Part shown: in pieces, positions 40,032 to 47,327 of the stretch
Numbering within the stretch: position 1 is the first letter of the stretch
Layout of the letters: every line of letters starts with the position of its first letter
DNA from: Falsiroseomonas sp051433195
Lineage (GTDB): Bacteria > Pseudomonadota > Alphaproteobacteria > Acetobacterales > Acetobacteraceae
Direction: 5' to 3'
Assembly (NCBI RefSeq): GCF_051433195.1
Contig: NZ_JBHMFT010000022.1
Coordinates: 21,488 to 85,487 of the forward strand
DNA length: 64,000 nucleotides
Notes under the pieces: model-generated
Databases searched by the model: none
Told to the model about the DNA's origin: nothing
The model's input: only the letters and a program-made list of their open reading frames with translations
Made by a program: the position numbers and the translations under genes

Positions 40032-41338
40032 CCGCCGTGACCAGCACCGGGCCCGCCGCCTTCCTCGGGCGGCATGAGGGGTTGCGCGGCCGGATGCCCG
40101 GCGCATCCCTGCCTTGGGTGGAGGCGCTGCGTGGGCGCAGCGCGGAGGCCTTCCGCGCGCAGGGTTTCCCGACGCGGCGCGTCGAGGCGTGGAAGTACAC
40201 CGACCTCGCGCCGGTTTCCGCCACCGTGTTCGGCGAGCCGCTGACCGGCGTGGACGATGCGCTGGCGCTGCCGCTGGCGACGCGGCCGCGGGCGGTGTTC
40301 ATCGATGGGCGGTTCCGCGCGGATCTCTCGACTTTGGAGGGGCTGTCCTACACGGCGGAGAACCTCGCCTGGGCACTGCCCGAGCTTGAGCAGCGCCTGG
40401 GTGCGCTGGCACGGCCGGAGGAGCATTCGCTGGCGGCGCTGAACGGGATGCTGTTCGAGGATGGTCTGGTCATCACCGTGCCGGATGGCGTCGCGGCCGG
40501 CGTGCTGGAACTGGTGTCCTTCGCCACCGAGAGCGATCGCGCGCCGGCCTTCCATCCGCGCCACCTGGTGCGGCTGGGGGCCGGTGCCTCGTTGACGCTG
40601 GTGGAGACGGCGGCGGGCCCGACCCGCGCGCGCTACCTGCACAATCCGGTCTTCGAGATCGAGGTGGCCGAGAGGGCGCGGATGAGCCACGGCCGGCTGC
40701 AGCAGGAGGGGCGGGAGGCGTTCTTCCTGTCCACCGTCTATGCCCGCGTGCAGGCCGGCGGCACCTACGACAACTTCACGCTGAACGCCGGCGCGAAGCT
40801 GGCGCGCAACGAGATTCATGTGGCGCTGTGCGGCCCGAAGGCCGAATGCCACATGAACGGCGCGCAGCTTCTGGCCGATGGGCAGCATGCGGATACGACG
40901 ACGGCACTGGACCATGCGGCGCCGGATTGCTCGTCCCGCCAGACCTACAAGACGGTGTTGTCCGGCAAGTCCCGCGGCGTGTTCCAGGGCAAGATCCTGG
41001 TGCGGCAGGTGGCGCAGAAGACGGATGGCTACCAGATGAACCAGGCGCTGCTGCTGTCCCCGGAAGCGGAGATCGACAGCAAGCCGCAGCTGGAAATCTA
41101 CGCCGACGACGTGAAGTGCAGCCACGGCGCCACGGTGGGCGAGCTGGACGCGGAGCAGATCTTCTTCCTGCGCTCCCGCGGCATTCCGCTGGAACAGGCG
41201 CGCGCCATCCTGGTCGAGGCCTTCCTGGTCGAGGCGGTGGACGCCGTCGCCGACGAACATATCCGCGAGGCGCTGTCGGGTGCCGTCACCGGCTGGTGGC
41301 AGCGCCAGGGCATCGCCGGCGGGATCGAGGCCGCGTGA
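40028..41338 (+). CDS. sufD: Fe-S cluster assembly protein SufD
   Basis: A 436-residue SufD with GFPTRRVEAWKYTDL at the N-terminus, HMNGAQLLADGQHADTTTALDHAAPDCSSRQTYKTVLSGKSRGVFQGKI-type beta-helix core, and the C-terminal SHGATVGELDAEQIFFLRSRGIP. It is the second scaffold subunit of SufBC2D. ATG overlaps the sufC stop by four bases; its stop overlaps the ATG of sufS by one base. Confidence 0.95.
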   Translation: MTAVTSTGPAAFLGRHEGLRGRMPGASLPWVEALRGRSAEAFRAQGFPTRRVEAWKYTDLAPVSATVFGEPLTGVDDALALPLATRPRAVFIDGRFRADLSTLEGLSYTAENLAWALPELEQRLGALARPEEHSLAALNGMLFEDGLVITVPDGVAAGVLELVSFATESDRAPAFHPRHLVRLGAGASLTLVETAAGPTRARYLHNPVFEIEVAERARMSHGRLQQEGREAFFLSTVYARVQAGGTYDNFTLNAGAKLARNEIHVALCGPKAECHMNGAQLLADGQHADTTTALDHAAPDCSSRQTYKTVLSGKSRGVFQGKILVRQVAQKTDGYQMNQALLLSPEAEIDSKPQLEIYADDVKCSHGATVGELDAEQIFFLRSRGIPLEQARAILVEAFLVEAVDAVADEHIREALSGAVTGWWQRQGIAGGIEAA

Positions 41339-42579
41339 TGGACGGGCACATGTCGCCGCCGCTGAACCTGGACCGGGTGCGGGCGGATTTTCCGATCCTG
41401 TCGGAGACCGTGCGCGGCAAGCCCTTCACCTTCCTCGACAGCGGCGCCTCGGCGCAGAAGCCGCGGCAGGTGATCGGGGCGATGGTGCGGATGATGGAGA
41501 CGGCCTACGCCAACGTCCATCGCGGCGCCTACCACATGAGCGAGCAGGCGACCGAGGCGTATGAAGCCGCGCGCGGCGCCGTCGCCGCGTTCCTGAATGC
41601 CGGCGATGTCCGGGAGATCATCTTCACCGGCAGCAGCACCAACGCCATCAACCTGGTGGCGCACAGCTATGGCCGCGGCGTGCTGAAGCCGGGCCAGGCA
41701 GTGGTGATCTCCGAGATGGAGCATCACGCCAACATCGTGCCGTGGCAGATGCTGCGCGACGCGCATGGGGTGGAGCTGCGCGTGGCGCGGATCACCGATG
41801 CCGGGGAGCTGGACCTCGACGACCTCGCGGCGAAGCTGGCCGATGGCAAGGTCGGGCTGGTCGCGATCACGCATATGTCCAATGTGCTCGGGACGGTGAC
41901 GCCGGCGGCGCAGATCGCGCGCATGGCGCATGAGACCGGCGCGAAGGTGCTGTTCGACGGCAGCCAGGCGGCGGTGCACCGGCGCGTGGACGTGCGCGAG
42001 ATCGATGCGGATTTCTACGTCTTCACCGGGCACAAGCTGTACGGCCCGACCGGCATCGGCGTGCTGTATGCCAAGGGTGAATTGCAGCAGGCGATGCCGC
42101 CCTTCCTGGGTGGCGGCGACATGATCGCCGAAGTGTCTTTCGAACGATCCGTCTGGGCGCCCTACCCGGCAAAATTCGAGGCCGGGACGCCCCCGATCAT
42201 CGAGGCGATCGGCCTGCACGCCGCGATCGACTACGTGAACGGCATCGGCATGGCGGCGATCGAGGCGCATGAGCGGGCGCTGGTGGACCGGGCCATGGCG
42301 AGGCTGCCGCAGATCGAGGGCGTGACGCTGCTCGGCCGTGCGCAGGACCGTGGCGGCGTCTTCGCCTTCGCCATCGACGCGGCCCATGCGCATGACGTGG
42401 CGACGCTGCTGGACCGCGCCGGCATCGCGGTGCGTTCCGGCCGCCACTGCGCCGAGCCGCTGCATGCGCGCTTCGATGTCGAGAGCACCTGCCGCGCCTC
42501 CTTCGGGCTCTACACCACGCCGGCGGAGGTCGACCTGCTGGCCGATGCGCTGGGCCAGGCGCGGGAGTTCTTCCGATGA
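41338..42579 (+). CDS. sufS: Cysteine desulfurase SufS
   Basis: A 413-residue PLP enzyme that takes sulfur from cysteine. It has FLDSGASAQKPRQVI, YANVHRGAYHMSEQAT, EHHANIVPWQ, the PLP lysine in FTGHKLYGPTGIG (K233) and the persulfide cysteine in SGRHCAEPLH (C371). Group II (SufS) type. ATG at 41338 overlaps the sufD stop (TGATG). SufU, encoded next, is its likely sulfur acceptor. Confidence 0.95.
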   Translation: MDGHMSPPLNLDRVRADFPILSETVRGKPFTFLDSGASAQKPRQVIGAMVRMMETAYANVHRGAYHMSEQATEAYEAARGAVAAFLNAGDVREIIFTGSSTNAINLVAHSYGRGVLKPGQAVVISEMEHHANIVPWQMLRDAHGVELRVARITDAGELDLDDLAAKLADGKVGLVAITHMSNVLGTVTPAAQIARMAHETGAKVLFDGSQAAVHRRVDVREIDADFYVFTGHKLYGPTGIGVLYAKGELQQAMPPFLGGGDMIAEVSFERSVWAPYPAKFEAGTPPIIEAIGLHAAIDYVNGIGMAAIEAHERALVDRAMARLPQIEGVTLLGRAQDRGGVFAFAIDAAHAHDVATLLDRAGIAVRSGRHCAEPLHARFDVESTCRASFGLYTTPAEVDLLADALGQAREFFR

Positions 42580-43055
42580 GCGGTGGCCTGTTCGACGACC
42601 TGCGCGACCTGTACCAGGAGGTCATCCTGGATCACGGCCGCAAGCCGCGGAATTTCAAGCGGCTGGAGGATGCGGACCGGACCGCGCGCGGGGACAACCC
42701 GATGTGCGGCGACCGCATGGAATTGTTCGTAAAGCTGGCACCGGATGGCCATATCGAGGATGCGGCCTTCCAGGGTCGCGGCTGCGCGATCTCGATGGCC
42801 AGCGCTTCGCTGATGACGGACACGGTCAAGGGCAAGACGCAGGCGCAGGCGCGGCTGATGGGCGAGAACTTCCGGGCGCTGGCCATGACGGGCGTGTGCC
42901 CGGACTGCGGCGGGGAGATTGCGGAGGACATGGAGCGCCTGGCGCCACTGTCGGGCGTGCATGACTTTCCGAGCCGGGTGAAATGCGCGACCCTTGCCTG
43001 GCATACGCTGAACGCCGCCCTCGATGGCGGCGCGAAGGAGGCGAGCAGTGAGTGA
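42576..43055 (+). CDS. sufU: Sulfur-transfer protein SufU (zinc-binding NifU-like)
   Basis: A 159-residue SufU with the zinc ligands C44 and D46 (PMCGDR), C70 (GRGCAIS) and C137 (VKCATL). The GRGCAISMASASLMTD insertion separates SufU from IscU. An extra CPDC pair lies at 108-111. SufU accepts persulfide sulfur from SufS by zinc-ligand swapping. Many proteobacteria use SufE instead, so SufU here is a distinguishing trait. ATG overlaps the sufS stop (ATGA). Confidence 0.93.
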   Translation: MSGGLFDDLRDLYQEVILDHGRKPRNFKRLEDADRTARGDNPMCGDRMELFVKLAPDGHIEDAAFQGRGCAISMASASLMTDTVKGKTQAQARLMGENFRALAMTGVCPDCGGEIAEDMERLAPLSGVHDFPSRVKCATLAWHTLNAALDGGAKEASSE

Positions 43056-43416
43056 AGCGCCCGCGCCGGTGCACGGCGCCTGGACCCCGGAAGGTGGCAC
43101 CGAGCCACCCGTGCGGGTCAACGAGGATGCGGTGATCTCGGTCCTCAAGACCGTGTTCGACCCGGAAATCCCGGTCGACATCTACGAACTCGGCCTGATC
43201 TACGCCGTCGAGATCGGCGACGAGGGCCATGTGAAGGTGGAGATGACGCTGACCACGCCGTCCTGCCCCTCGGCGCAGGAACTGCCGCAGCAGGCGGAGG
43301 AGGCGGTGCGCGCCGTGCCCGGCGTCACCGATGTCACCGTCGAAGTGGTCTGGGACCCGCCCTGGGATCCGGGCCGGATGAGCGAAGACGCGCGCCTCGC
43401 GCTGAACATGTACTGA
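43048..43416 (+). CDS. sufT: SufT/MIP18-family Fe-S assembly factor
   Basis: A 122-residue DUF59 (MIP18) protein with VISVLKTVFDPEIPVDIYELGLIYAV and TLTTPSCPSAQELPQQ (conserved cysteine), VEVVWDPPWDPGRMSEDARLAL. SufT helps load Fe-S clusters onto target proteins. GTG at 43048 is preceded by AAGGAGG and overlaps the sufU stop by eight bases. Confidence 0.93.
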   Translation: MSEAPAPVHGAWTPEGGTEPPVRVNEDAVISVLKTVFDPEIPVDIYELGLIYAVEIGDEGHVKVEMTLTTPSCPSAQELPQQAEEAVRAVPGVTDVTVEVVWDPPWDPGRMSEDARLALNMY

Positions 43417-43430
43417 AGGGGGATGCCCCG

Positions 43431-43808
43431 ATGAGCACCACCACCGCACCCCGCCCGAAGCGTGCCCTGCCGCCGCTGATGGGACTTTCGGACGCCGCGG
43501 CCGAACGACTGCGCGCGCTGTACGCCGCGGGCGAGGCCAGTGGGGAAGCTGGCAAGACGCTGCGCATCGCGGTGAAGACGAAGGGCTGCTCCGGCATGGC
43601 CTACGACCTGTCCTGGGTCGATGGGCCGGGACCGGGCGACGAGGTCGTGACGGACAAGGGCGTTACTGTCGTCGTCGACCGCAAGGCGACGCTGTTCCTG
43701 ATCGGCACGGTGATGGACTACGAGGTGAAGGACATGTCGGCCGGCTTCACCTTCACCAATCCGAATGAGAAGGGCCGCTGCGGCTGCGGCGAGAGTTTCC
43801 ACGTCTGA
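43431..43808 (+). CDS. sufA: A-type Fe-S carrier (SufA/HesB family)
   Basis: A 125-residue A-type carrier with the three conserved cysteines: C53 (KTKGCSGMAYDL) and C117, C119 (GRCGCGESF). It carries Fe-S clusters from the scaffold to apo-proteins. ATG at 43431, 14 bases after the sufT stop with GAAGGGGGAT upstream. It ends the SUF operon. ErpA is an alternative name, but the location favours SufA. Confidence 0.9.
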   Translation: MSTTTAPRPKRALPPLMGLSDAAAERLRALYAAGEASGEAGKTLRIAVKTKGCSGMAYDLSWVDGPGPGDEVVTDKGVTVVVDRKATLFLIGTVMDYEVKDMSAGFTFTNPNEKGRCGCGESFHV

Positions 43809-44044
43809 AGTTGCTACATCTGACCGGGCTGCCAGTTCAATGATGCAGTCCCGGAAGGCTCCGGGCGGCGCGACACGGGTCGATGCCCGGGACGGGGCCC
43901 GCGAGGACAGATGGCCGCATTTGGCGGCGGGACATGGGGCGATCCGCCTGACCTGACAGGCACGGCAGAACTCACCTTCGGTCCGTTCTCGTGGCCACGG
44001 CCGCAAGCCGGCGCAATGCGCTGACGGCAATCCGTCGCAAGCAC

Positions 44045-44066
44045 GGCCTCGGCCTCGGCCTCGGCC
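44045..44066 (+). repeat. GGCCTC tandem hexanucleotide, 3.7 copies
   Basis: GGCCTC repeated at 44045, 44051 and 44057, followed by GGCC. It lies in the non-coding gap after the SUF operon. No function is evident. Confidence 0.7.
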
Positions 44067-44193
44067 CCCGGCATCTTTCGGGCCCTTCCGCTGCGACAGG
44101 CCTGGTTCACTGGGCATCATGACACTCCTGACAATCAGGTCCGCGTGTGGAGCGTCGCGGACAGGATCTGCACGACTGTCCCGGCAGCGTATT

Positions 44194-44212
44194 GCCAATG
44201 AGAGGCATTCGC
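44194..44212. promoter_or_regulatory. Iron-box (Fur/Irr-like) palindrome
   Basis: GCCAATG-AGAGG-CATTCGC is an inverted repeat with one mismatch in 7-bp arms. It resembles TTGCGAATGAGAATNATTCGCA-type boxes found before TonB-receptor and PepSY genes in proteobacteria. It lies 101 bases before the PepSY start. Matches are partial, so it may be a decayed site. Confidence 0.4.
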
Positions 44213-44312
44213 AGAAAGGCCCTGTTTGGCAGGCGGCCTTGATCGCCGGCCTGCCCCGATTGCCTGCGCCATCGCAGGACCCGAAACCCGTGATCCGTCA
44301 GGCTTGTACCCA

Positions 44313-44963
44313 ATGGCTGCCGAGCCACCCCGAACCACGGACCAGGCCGCCCCGCGCCGGATGCGGTCGTTCTGGCTGAAGCATCCGCACCGTTGGCACT
44401 GGGTCAGCGCCGCGCTGTGCCTCGTCGGCATGCTGCTTTGCGCGGCCACGGGCATCACGCTGAACCACGCGGCCGATATCGGCGCCACCCCGGTGGTGTC
44501 CACGAGCAGCGCGGTGCTGCCGGATGCGTTGCGGCCGCTGCTGTCGGAGCCGACGGATGAATCGCGCCAAGTCCTGCCGGACCCTGTCCAGGACTGGGTC
44601 GTGCGCGAATTCGCGATCAGCGGGGCGCATCGCGCGGCCGAATGGAGTGCCGCCGACATCTCCCTCGCGCTGCCGCGTCCCGGTGGCGATGGCTGGCTCA
44701 GCATCGATCGTGAGACCGGCGAGGCGACGGTCGAGGTCACGACGCGCGGCTGGATCGCCTACCTCGACGACCTGCACAAGGGCCGCGACACCGGCCTCGC
44801 CTGGCGCTGGTTCATCGATGTCTTCGCCGCGGCCTGCCTGCTGTTCTGCGCCACCGGACTGCTGCGGCTGCACCTGCATGCCGGCGGGCGTCCGGCGACC
44901 TGGCCGGTGCCGGGCCTCGGACTCGTGGTGCCGCTGATCCTGGGCAGCCTGTTCATCCACTGA
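44313..44963 (+). CDS. PepSY-associated TM helix domain protein
   Basis: A 216-residue protein with MRSFWLKHPHRWHWVSAALCLVGMLLCAATGITLNHA at the first membrane helix, a periplasmic middle domain (LSIDRETGEATVEVTTRGWIAYLDDLHKGRDTG), and two C-terminal helices (FIDVFAAACLLFCATGLLRLHLH and GLGLVVPLILGSLFIH). It matches the PepSY-TM family found with TonB receptors and DUF2271/DUF4198 genes in iron or metal uptake loci. ATG at 44313 gives the typical start. Its TGA abuts the DUF2271 remnant. Confidence 0.85.
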   Translation: MAAEPPRTTDQAAPRRMRSFWLKHPHRWHWVSAALCLVGMLLCAATGITLNHAADIGATPVVSTSSAVLPDALRPLLSEPTDESRQVLPDPVQDWVVREFAISGAHRAAEWSAADISLALPRPGGDGWLSIDRETGEATVEVTTRGWIAYLDDLHKGRDTGLAWRWFIDVFAAACLLFCATGLLRLHLHAGGRPATWPVPGLGLVVPLILGSLFIH

Positions 44964-45859
44964 CGAGGCCTCCCAGGCGCATCCTGCCCCTTCTCATTGG
45001 CCTCACCGCCACGCCGGTCGCGGCGGCCGAGCTTCGCCTCACGCTCGAAATCCCGCGCCTCGCGGTCGCGGAATATCATCGCCCCTACGTCGCGATCTGG
45101 ATCGAGCATGCGGACCAGCGGGCCGCCGCCACGCTTGCCGTCTGGTACGACATGAAGCTGCTCCGCCGCATGATCTTCCGCCGCCCGACCTGCCGCCCAG
45201 CCTGGGGCGAGGGCCGGCCCCGAGGTTCCCCGCGGCCGCCCCGGGGGGCGGGGCGGCCCTCGCTCGATACCGATGACGCGGGCGGCATGGGGGCCGCTCC
45301 GCGGCCGCAACCGCAGGCGGCGGCGACCACGCCGGCTGGCGATGGCGCAGACCGCCCGCGGCTTCGCCTGCGCCATCGCGGGGCACCGCATGTGCAGCGC
45401 GCATTCCATGACCAGGTCGCCGGTGCCGGGCAGCGTGTCGACGACCTGGAACCCGGCCTTGGCATACAGCGCGATGGCGCCCGCATTGCCCGGCACGACG
45501 ATCAGGCGCACCCGACAGCAGCCGGGGGTGGCGGCGAGGCCGGCCATGACCCGCGCCAGGATGCTGCGGCCGAGGCCCTTGCCCTGGTGCGAGCGGGCCA
45601 GGATGAACCAGCCCAGCCACCAGCAAGTGGTATCGCGGCGGTCCGGATGGACGACGTAGAATCCGACGAGGCGGCCTTCCGCCTGGATGCCGACCAGCGA
45701 ATGCCAGGGACCCTGGCGAACGGCGCCCAGGATGTCCGGGAGCGGGCCGAGATAGTCTTCGACCTGGGCTGCATCCAGGTCCATCTGGCTGACGAGATCG
45801 AGCCGGTTCTTTCCGATCCGGCGGTAGTCGAGGGCTTTCCGAGCCCGGAGGGAAGGCAT
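44759..45859 (-). CDS. GNAT family N-acetyltransferase with an abnormal C-terminal extension
   Basis: The first ~155 residues (ATG at 45859 to about 45395) form a GNAT domain: VEDYLGPLPDILGAVRQGPWHSLVGIQAEGRLVGFYVV, GWFILARSHQGKGLGRSIL with the acetyl-CoA motif QGKGLG, and RVRLIVVPGNAGAIALYAKAGFQVVDT. GNAT proteins of this size usually stop here. Instead the frame stays open for about 211 further, arginine-rich residues that are antisense to the DUF2271 remnant and the PepSY gene. The real end was probably lost in a rearrangement. The substrate is unknown, and whether the protein is functional is doubtful. Confidence 0.6.
   Translation of the reverse strand: MPSLRARKALDYRRIGKNRLDLVSQMDLDAAQVEDYLGPLPDILGAVRQGPWHSLVGIQAEGRLVGFYVVHPDRRDTTCWWLGWFILARSHQGKGLGRSILARVMAGLAATPGCCRVRLIVVPGNAGAIALYAKAGFQVVDTLPGTGDLVMECALHMRCPAMAQAKPRAVCAIASRRGRRRLRLRPRSGPHAARVIGIERGPPRPPGRPRGTSGPALAPGWAAGRAAEDHAAEQLHVVPDGKRGGGPLVRMLDPDRDVGAMIFRDREARDFEREAKLGRRDRRGGEANEKGQDAPGRPRQWMNRLPRISGTTSPRPGTGQVAGRPPACRCSRSSPVAQNSRQAAAKTSMNQRQARPVSRPLCRSSR
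44963..45151 (+). pseudogene. DUF2271 gene remnant (no start codon, 3' end lost)
   Basis: Reading from 44963 gives TRPPRRILPLLIGLTATPVAAAELRLTLEIPRLAVAEYHRPYVAIWIEHADQRAAATLAVWYD-like residues: a signal peptide and the start of a DUF2271 domain, the family that normally follows PepSY-TM genes. At the place where an ATG overlapping the PepSY stop (TGATGAGG) is expected, the sequence is TGACGAGG, so the first codon is ACG. After the WYD motif (about 45151) similarity ends and the frame becomes arginine- and proline-rich, running antisense to a GNAT gene. It is therefore broken at both ends. Confidence 0.7.
45339..45379. repeat. 12-bp perfect inverted repeat at the DUF2271/GNAT junction
   Basis: GCGATGGCGCAG (45339-45350) and CTGCGCCATCGC (45368-45379), 17-base loop. 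It lies just past the end of the GNAT domain on the minus strand and within the stretch joining it to the DUF2271 remnant. It could be a terminator for the GNAT transcript or a relic of the event that joined the two genes. Confidence 0.6.
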
Positions 45860-46268
45860 GTGATCCTGCTACGATTGTGTTCACGGCGAGGGCTGGCGCA
45901 GTGTTCGCCGGAAATGGCGGCCGCTGCGACAGTCACGAACCAGCTATCGGGCCGGCTCGATCAACTCCGTCGCTGCATGAGATGGCATCTCGACCAGCCG
46001 CGGCAAATCAAGGCGCTGGGCCATGGCATGTGACAGAACGGATAATTCCGGGAAACCGAGGCGTTTTACGGGTTAATCGGAAATCCGGCTTGCGGGAACA
46101 AGAAGGCGGCTTCCCCGGCCCGTAGACATAAATATTTTTTCCGGTCCGTCTGACCTCGCGCCGCCAGCGCTCGACGAAGATCCCGGTCGCTCGCCTGATG
46201 GTGTAACGATGTGGCAGGGTCGGCCGTGCTCAATGGCGGCGACCCCCCCCCCAATTGGAGGAAACAAC
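45860..46268. other. 409-base gap between GNAT and the Bug-type gene
   Basis: No convincing gene. It is less GC-rich than its surroundings, with an A/T island around 46125-46140 (ATAAATATTTTTT) and a run of ten Cs at 46243-46252. It must hold the divergent promoters for the GNAT gene and the binding-protein gene, but I cannot assign clear -35/-10 pairs. Confidence 0.5.
46243..46252 (+). repeat. Run of ten cytosines before the Bug-type gene
   Basis: Ten consecutive C residues end five bases before the GGAGG ribosome-binding site (46257-46261). They are outside the coding frame. Such a tract is prone to length change in replication and sequencing. Confidence 0.8.
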
Positions 46269-47246
46269 ATGATCTTGAACCGGCGATCCGCGCTCGGCCT
46301 GTTGCTGGCCGCGCCTGCCGTTGCCCCGGGCGTGGCCCGTGCGCAGGACAGTTGGCCCTCGCGCCCGATCGTCCTCGTCTCCGGCTACGCGCCTGGCGGC
46401 CTGACGGATGTGATGACGCGGCTGATCGCGGCGCGCATGTCACGCGAACTCGGCCAGCCGATCGTGGTCGAGAACCGGCCGGGCGGGGCCACGGCCGTCG
46501 CCTCCACCGCCGTCGCGCAGGCGCGGCCGGATGGCTACATGCTGCTGATGGGCGCCTCCTCGCTCGCCATCAACCCGGCGCTGCAGCCGAGCCTGACGCC
46601 GAAGGAGCCGCTGCGGGAGCTGGTGCCGGTCGGCATGGGCTATCGCAGCGCCTTCGTGCTGCACGTCCACCCGGACGTGCCCGCGCGCAGCACGGCGGAG
46701 TTCATCGCCCATGCCAAGGCCAACCCGGGCAAGGTGAATTTCGGCAGCTCCGGCACCGGCGCGGTGAACCACCTGTGCCTGGAGCTGTTCCGCAACCGGG
46801 CCGGCATCGATGTGGTCCACATCCCCTATCGCGGCGGCGCCCCGGCGCTGATCGACCTGCAGGCCGGCCGCATCCAGGCGATGTTCGCCGCGGCGCTGGA
46901 GGCGATCCCGGCGATCCGGGACAACCGCACGCGGGCGCTCGCGGTGTCCTCCGCCGCGCGGCTGCCGCTGCTGCCGGAGGTCCCGCCGGTGGCGGAGACG
47001 CTGCCCGGCTTCGATGCGGTGTTCTGGCAGGGGATGTTCGCGCCGGTCGGCACGCCGGAGCCGGTGCTGGCCCGGCTGTCCGCCGCGCTGCGCGCCACGA
47101 CGGAGGATGCGGAGGTGCGCGGGCGCATGGCGGCCCAGGGCGTCGCCGCGGAGACCGGGGATGCGGCGAAGCTGCGCCAGGTGCTGGTCGAGGATACCGA
47201 GATGTGGGGCCGCCTGATCCGCGAGGCCAACATCCGCCCGGAGTAG
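46269..47246 (+). CDS. Tripartite tricarboxylate transporter substrate-binding protein (Bug family)
   Basis: A 325-residue periplasmic protein with a twin-arginine-like signal peptide (LNRRSALGLLLAAPAVAPGVARAQ). The Bug fold follows: SWPSRPIVLVSGYAPGGLTDVMTRLIA, VVENRPGGATAVAS, NFGSSGTGAVNHLCLELF, VVHIPYRGGAPALIDLQAGRIQAMF. Bug proteins bind carboxylates or other small polar ligands; most genomes of this group carry dozens. No TctA/TctB membrane genes are nearby, so it is an orphan. ATG at 46269 after GGAGG. Confidence 0.9.
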   Translation: MILNRRSALGLLLAAPAVAPGVARAQDSWPSRPIVLVSGYAPGGLTDVMTRLIAARMSRELGQPIVVENRPGGATAVASTAVAQARPDGYMLLMGASSLAINPALQPSLTPKEPLRELVPVGMGYRSAFVLHVHPDVPARSTAEFIAHAKANPGKVNFGSSGTGAVNHLCLELFRNRAGIDVVHIPYRGGAPALIDLQAGRIQAMFAAALEAIPAIRDNRTRALAVSSAARLPLLPEVPPVAETLPGFDAVFWQGMFAPVGTPEPVLARLSAALRATTEDAEVRGRMAAQGVAAETGDAAKLRQVLVEDTEMWGRLIREANIRPE

Positions 47247-47327
47247 GGCGCGCCTGCCGCCACGGTTATTTCCCTGGCGAGGCGGCGGTGAACCGGGAAC
47301 ACTCCCGCTTCACCGCCGAGGCCTGCC

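Larger units (their letters stand above)
43809..44312. other. 504-base gap after the SUF operon
   Basis: No open frame here looks protein-like on either strand. It contains a short GGCCTC triplicate (44045-44066), a 5-bp inverted repeat CCTGA/TCAGG around 44133-44145, and the iron-box-like palindrome at 44194-44212. It may hold the eroded remains of a TonB-receptor gene usually found beside PepSY/DUF2271 genes, but I see no recognisable receptor fragment. Confidence 0.5.

Noticed and set aside
45152..46033. A 293-codon plus-strand frame starting MKLLRRM
   Set aside because: Its beginning is the tail of the DUF2271 remnant and the rest is antisense to the GNAT domain; it has no ribosome-binding site and no protein-like features.
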